Of a stretch of DNA of 55,020 nucleotides, positions 52,601-55,020 are shown piece by piece. The translations under genes and the position numbers were made by a program. Origin of the DNA: Akkermansiaceae bacterium (GTDB lineage: Bacteria; Verrucomicrobiota; Verrucomicrobiia; Verrucomicrobiales; Akkermansiaceae); assembly GCA_021733795.1 (NCBI GenBank), contig JAIPKB010000011.1, positions 1 through 55,020 on the forward strand. Direction: 5' to 3'. Position 1 is the stretch's first letter, and each line of letters opens with the position of its first letter. Below the pieces are notes generated by a model. The model was not told the origin of the DNA and did not search any database. It worked only from the letters and a program-made list of their open reading frames with translations.

Positions 52601-53301
52601 TCTGGCTGCCGGAGCGGATTGACCCCGCCAGTTGGAATCCCGCTCCTGGAGCCACCGTCTATGTCACTGCCCTGGTCGCAGGAGATCACAACGGGCCGGT
52701 CACGCTTAACGCAGCCGCACCCCTCATCATTGATCTCCAAACTCCTGCCAGCCAAAGCCTGCCGCCGATCCGCGCGATACTGGAACGGCAACTCACCCGC
52801 TGGCGGCTGGCGGAGAAACCTGCGGGCGACTTGCCTTGGGAACTGCGCAAAGCCGCCCGCTCCACCCGCGATCACACCCTGGCGAGCTTGGAAGCGTTTC
52901 TTAAAGAACCCATCCCGGCCCAAGTCTTGGCCTGGACTGTCCAGACCCCGAACGACCTGCCCGGACGTTTTCCGATCAGCCTGTGTGCGGAAGGCACCAC
53001 TTCGGTCGACTCCGCCATTGTATTGGGAAATCGCCACGGGCCGGAACCGAATGAGGACTTCCAGGATGGCAAAGGTCCGGTGCAGGCGGTGATCATCAAC
53101 GATCCCACCCAACCGATCCAAAACATCAGGATTCTCTATGCCGGGAAAAAGACCATCGGCAACGACCACTTCTGGAAACCTGCGGATCATATGCACTCCA
53201 TCATAGGTGGCCCCGTCTGGCTCGCCCCTTGGCTTATCGTTTACCTGCTCGCCTACATCCCCTCCATGTTCCTGGCAAAATGGATTTTCCGAGTGCCCTG
53301 A
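49618..53301 (+). CDS. PEP-synthase/rifampicin-phosphotransferase-like enzyme fused to an EMC3/TMCO1-like membrane domain
   Basis: This is a 1227-residue fusion protein. Residues 1 to about 300 are a PEP/pyruvate-binding ATP-grasp domain (VGGKALNLARLITAGFPVPG, AVRSSATAEDMAGASMAGQ, VVVQELIHADVAGVLFTDNP). Residues about 300-740 resemble the Rph central domain (PNLSETLPLPTPLTWSVM). Residues about 745-840 are the swivelling His domain (GRGGTLSHGAVVAREIGIP, His788). From about 866 there are four TM helices; TM2, a charged helix (NPRLLLAKTRAATLRREA), TM3, a 180-residue outer domain and TM4 (WLIVYLLAYIPSMFLAKWIF) follow the EMC3/TMCO1 (Oxa1-superfamily) layout. Enzyme motifs are intact, suggesting ATP-dependent phosphotransfer through His at the membrane. 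Substrate unknown; the EMC3 assignment is inferred from topology. Confidence 0.75.
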   Translation: MNVQSSNTPAILPLAASQEVHLVGGKALNLARLITAGFPVPGGFVITTAAYQNARASHAGDATPADLALAITDAYRAMGEPPVAVRSSATAEDMAGASMAGQYETILDVRGTAALLDAVRRCWSSLDSPRVRSYLQEHHIDPAHVSMAVVVQELIHADVAGVLFTDNPQPGCLHEMLIEASWGLGEAVVSGLVQPDTLTLDQRDGSVKRAIIADKTIQFVPGGHESVPVPDAKRCQPCLDSRQVHELWKLGWRVRRYFASPQDIEWAFAGGHLHLLQSRSITTLPHADLLPVLLEEEKKDLLVATAAGRGPWARPNLSETLPLPTPLTWSVMRRFMSGAGGFGQMYRMAGFQPSAKVGEAGFLNLIAGRIYMDLSLAPEMFFAGFPFAYDPELLKAHPEAGQNPPTLPTGGLVAKIRCGRRLAAAHRTLERLATEFVTRLETEIIPAFKHWVETEKARDLTAMNPCELMERWDARERRIMDEFAPLSLLPSLLCAHALDRLKDFVTVHFHDEDPGPLIYLLSGAAMPDLTLAATAGLHSIAQDIGSREDWLRSHGHRAPGEFDLATPRWHERPSALVALIAPLRGGPSPHELHHRRAVAAQQRIQELSATLSPGDSAAFRHALTLVHRHLPWRENGKHHLMLGYQLLRDLALEAGRRLALEETGDVFLLSLPELRMSMGTGYAPLQLIAGCRAQRAALASLNLPAVIDEASIHDLGETPDSESDSHGNAFPISPGTASGPVRLVFKPEEFQATAPGYVLVCPSTDPSWTPLFVRAAAVVMGRGGTLSHGAVVAREIGIPAVVVEGATRRYSEGELLTIDGTAGTVRREDEPAKPRSNEVDPLDTRIEPAQLPPPPSSKDRRAARLRNVALMVWAGFLAAALLLPPAWLKLPCFHLLDGLLLPAVDVIGRPAIVAFMAAFLGFFTMLGQRWLTDNPRLLLAKTRAATLRREARTLPLDCPRRRALLAAAVPVQVRIALAALVPLGLILGPMVLSFLWLPERIDPASWNPAPGATVYVTALVAGDHNGPVTLNAAAPLIIDLQTPASQSLPPIRAILERQLTRWRLAEKPAGDLPWELRKAARSTRDHTLASLEAFLKEPIPAQVLAWTVQTPNDLPGRFPISLCAEGTTSVDSAIVLGNRHGPEPNEDFQDGKGPVQAVIINDPTQPIQNIRILYAGKKTIGNDHFWKPADHMHSIIGGPVWLAPWLIVYLLAYIPSMFLAKWIFRVP

Positions 53302-53370
53302 GGTCGGGTGTCACCCGGACCAACTCCGGCCATCCGAAAAGCGCCAACGGATTATTGCCAAGACAGGATG

Positions 53371-53701
53371 CCAGGGCGTTTGGCTTGAGGTGTCATTGGA
53401 CGGGCGCGGCGTGAAGGATGAGTTTGATGGCTTTGGCCGGGTGGCGCTGGTAGATCTCGAACCAAGCCGAAAGCGGCAGTTCCTTGTCAAAGGGGATGAG
53501 GGCCAACAGTGCGTTGCGAGTCAACGCGAGATTCTGCGCGATGTTGATGCGGCGGTGGCGATGATCGTCCTCCCGCTCTCCGTCCATGACGGTGGATTTC
53601 GTTCTCACGAGGCTAACGGAGCATTTTTGTGTCCTTTTGTTTAGCACTATTTTGGATTTAACAACTAAAAGGGTTGCAGCGCTTCAAGCCAAACGCCCTG
53701 G
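53371..53701. mobile_element. internally deleted insertion sequence with terminal inverted repeats
   Basis: CCAGGGCGTTTGGCTTGA (53371-53388) recurs as a perfect inverted copy at 53684-53701. Similarity continues inward for about six more bases with transitions only. The 331-bp interval is far shorter than a complete IS and contains only the end of a transposase gene. No clear target-site duplication is seen (left flank ACAGGATG, right flank GTTATCCG). It is a MITE-like deletion derivative that a full-length relative might still move. Confidence 0.75.
53393..53587 (-). pseudogene. C-terminal remnant of an ISAs1-like transposase
   Basis: On the minus strand, REDDHRHRRINIAQNLALTR then NALLALIP and SAWFEIYQRHPAKAIKLIL resemble the C-terminal end of ISAs1-type DDE transposases (E-D-x-x-R-x-R, N-L-A-L-x-R). 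The ORF ends at 53393, close to the left inverted repeat, as a transposase should. The catalytic domain is missing; the reading frame upstream of about 53590 is unrelated. Family naming is from motif memory, and the remnant status is clear from size and context. Confidence 0.5.
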
Positions 53702-53763
53702 GTTATCCGGTGGTATGGCGCGATCCTGCTTGACGTCGGCAGCGGGGGTGGGAGACTTGACGG

Positions 53764-55020
53764 ATGCATGAACGGTTGATCGCGGCGATGCTGCTTGTTT
53801 CGGTGGTGGGGCTGAATGCTGCTCCTGAGGTATTCACGCTTGATGGCCGGGCCGCAGCGGCGGGCAACCCCACCGGGGCGGATGGCTTCGTACACGCGGT
53901 GAAACAGCCAATCCTCCAAGTCTTCCACACCGCCACCAGCCCGGCCATCGGCAAAGTGTTGCTCCTGCCGGGTGGCGGTTACCACATTCTGGCCGTCGGC
54001 CATGAAGGTGCGGCGGTGGCGGAGTTTCTCAATGGCCACGGCTACGACGTGGCCATGCTCGAATACTCCATCGCCGCCGGGGATGCCACCCGCGAGCGTG
54101 CGCTGGGCGATGCCTTGGCGGCCTGGCGCTTGCTCGCCCCAACTCAGGCCAAGCTCGGCTTGAGCGAGAGCCCCCGCAGCGTGATGGGATTCTCCGCCGG
54201 CGGCCACCTGGCGGCCCGCCTCTGCGCGATTCTTCCGGAACCGCAGCAGCCGCGCTCAGCGATCCTGATCTATCCCGCCTATCTTGAAGAAACCCTCCCC
54301 GGCTCCCGCATCCCGGCGGTCCGTCCGCCACCCTGTCGGATGGGGAGCTTGTTTACGCTCATAGCGGCCGATGACAACGCAGGTTGGGTCGCCGGTTGCC
54401 GGGAATACTCCGCAGCATGGCAAGCGTCCGGCGGGTGCTCCCGGCTCGAGGTTCTGGCCGATGGCGGACATGGTTTCGGCATCAAGCCGGAGCTTCCCGG
54501 TGCGGCGAAAAAATGGCCCGAGCTGCTGGCGGGATTCCATCCCGTGATGCTCCCGCCGCTCCCGGCGGTGGTGCCCCCACCGCCCAGCGCCGTCCCCGTC
54601 CCCCAACCGGGCTGCGCCGACCGCCACCAGCAAAAGTGCGCCGCCGTCGCCGCAAAAAAATTCGATTTGATCCTGCTCGGAGATTCCATCACCCACAACT
54701 TCGAGAACCCCGGGTTCCAGCCGGTGTGGAATCAATTCTTCGCCCCGCGCTACGCCCTCAATCTCGGCTACAGCGGCGCCCGCACCGAGAACATCCTCTG
54801 GAACATTGAAAACGGCGAACTGGACGGCCAAGCGCCCAAAGTCATCACCCTGATGATCGGCACCAACAACGCCGATACCGCCAACTATCCCACCCACCAC
54901 AGCGGCGACGAGATCGCCTCAGGCATCCGTGCCATCGTCTCTGCCATCCGGAAAAAATGCCCCGCCAGCAAGATCCTCTTGCTGCGCTGTTTTCCCGGTG
55001 CCTACGGCGGGCCCGGTCCG
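53764..55020 (+). CDS. secreted alpha/beta-hydrolase plus SGNH esterase fusion (partial)
   Basis: This ORF runs off the window end; 419 codons are present. A short signal peptide (about 1-18, LIAAMLLVSVVGLNA) precedes an alpha/beta-hydrolase domain with LLPGGGYHILAVGHEG (oxyanion region, about 68-83), nucleophile GFSAGGH (Ser near 143) and a late GGHGFG His. A Pro-rich linker (about 262-280) follows. An SGNH domain then starts with LLGDSITHNFE (block I, Ser near 305) and has LNLGYSGARTENIL and GTNNADTANYP (block III). Two-domain esterases of this kind act as acetyl or acyl carbohydrate esterases. ATG 53764 is used; a second ATG at 53768 is out of frame. A weak TTGACG-N16-GAGACT promoter lies at about 53734-53761. 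Confidence 0.82.
   Translation, partial: MHERLIAAMLLVSVVGLNAAPEVFTLDGRAAAAGNPTGADGFVHAVKQPILQVFHTATSPAIGKVLLLPGGGYHILAVGHEGAAVAEFLNGHGYDVAMLEYSIAAGDATRERALGDALAAWRLLAPTQAKLGLSESPRSVMGFSAGGHLAARLCAILPEPQQPRSAILIYPAYLEETLPGSRIPAVRPPPCRMGSLFTLIAADDNAGWVAGCREYSAAWQASGGCSRLEVLADGGHGFGIKPELPGAAKKWPELLAGFHPVMLPPLPAVVPPPPSAVPVPQPGCADRHQQKCAAVAAKKFDLILLGDSITHNFENPGFQPVWNQFFAPRYALNLGYSGARTENILWNIENGELDGQAPKVITLMIGTNNADTANYPTHHSGDEIASGIRAIVSAIRKKCPASKILLLRCFPGAYGGPGP

Overview
The window looks like a chromosomal segment of a Verrucomicrobia-type bacterium (PVC group, close to Luteolibacter/Haloferula-like Verrucomicrobiae). This is inferred from several things: high GC, an envelope typical of Gram-negative cells (LpxK), an mreB-mreC-mreD-mrdA-rng operon, many secreted carbohydrate-active proteins, a C-terminal DPDGDGMSNQQEYAFGLNP-type segment in a large secreted protein, and genes that mostly lack Shine-Dalgarno sites. 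No rRNA, tRNA, CRISPR array or replication origin was seen.

Layout. (1) 70-9117 (+): a candidate type VII secretion-like locus. It holds two small WXG100-like helical proteins, a helical protein, a two-TM coiled-coil protein with tandem FtsK/EssC-type ATPase domains (the second degenerate), two orphan proteins, and a KGGVGR-variant ParA/MinD-like ATPase with near-identical TPR repeats. (2) 9207-10401 (+): a YdcF-like protein and a pRiA4b ORF-3-like protein. A repeat-rich spacer follows, with double hairpins and a long heptanucleotide array. (3) 10872-18064 (-): menB, then the cell-shape operon mreB-mreC-mreD-mrdA-rng behind a good TTGACC-N17-TATAGG promoter. (4) 18396-31185: housekeeping genes, namely a Gfo/Idh oxidoreductase, lpxK, secG with a 14-copy VDPATPAP tail, a rhomboid protease, a UroD-like protein with RhaM, a PH-domain protein, yicC-hisC-otsAB followed by a GH15 remnant, hemB and infA. 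(5) 31545-34395 (-): a NarL-type histidine kinase and response regulator. (6) 34470-49621: secreted polysaccharide-related genes mixed with decaying genes. These are a pectate-lyase-like protein, an internally deleted response regulator, a broken GH127-like gene, a modular SGNH protein, a GH29 fucosidase, an FG-GAP protein, a CHB/PA14 protein, a beta-helix pseudogene, and a PQQ-like propeller gene. (7) 49618-53301 (+): a fusion of a PEP-synthase/rifampicin-phosphotransferase-like enzyme to an EMC3/TMCO1-like membrane domain, coupled to the propeller gene by a 4-nt overlap. (8) 53371-53701: an internally deleted IS with 18-bp inverted repeats. (9) 53764-end: an alpha/beta-hydrolase plus SGNH fusion that runs off the window.

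The strongest new signal is regulatory. Six promoter-like sites in 36-48 kb share a CCCTC-GAAT-GAGGG-like dyad whose core lies exactly 7 nt upstream of a TTGACA-like -35 box. They sit in front of the pectate-lyase gene, the deleted response regulator/GH127 pair, the SGNH protein, the CHB-FG-GAP-fucosidase operon, the beta-helix pseudogene and the propeller/PEP-EMC3 pair. This suggests one local regulon. A second promoter class (TTGNCA-N17-weak -10) often puts the predicted start point at or next to the ATG, which suggests leaderless mRNAs.
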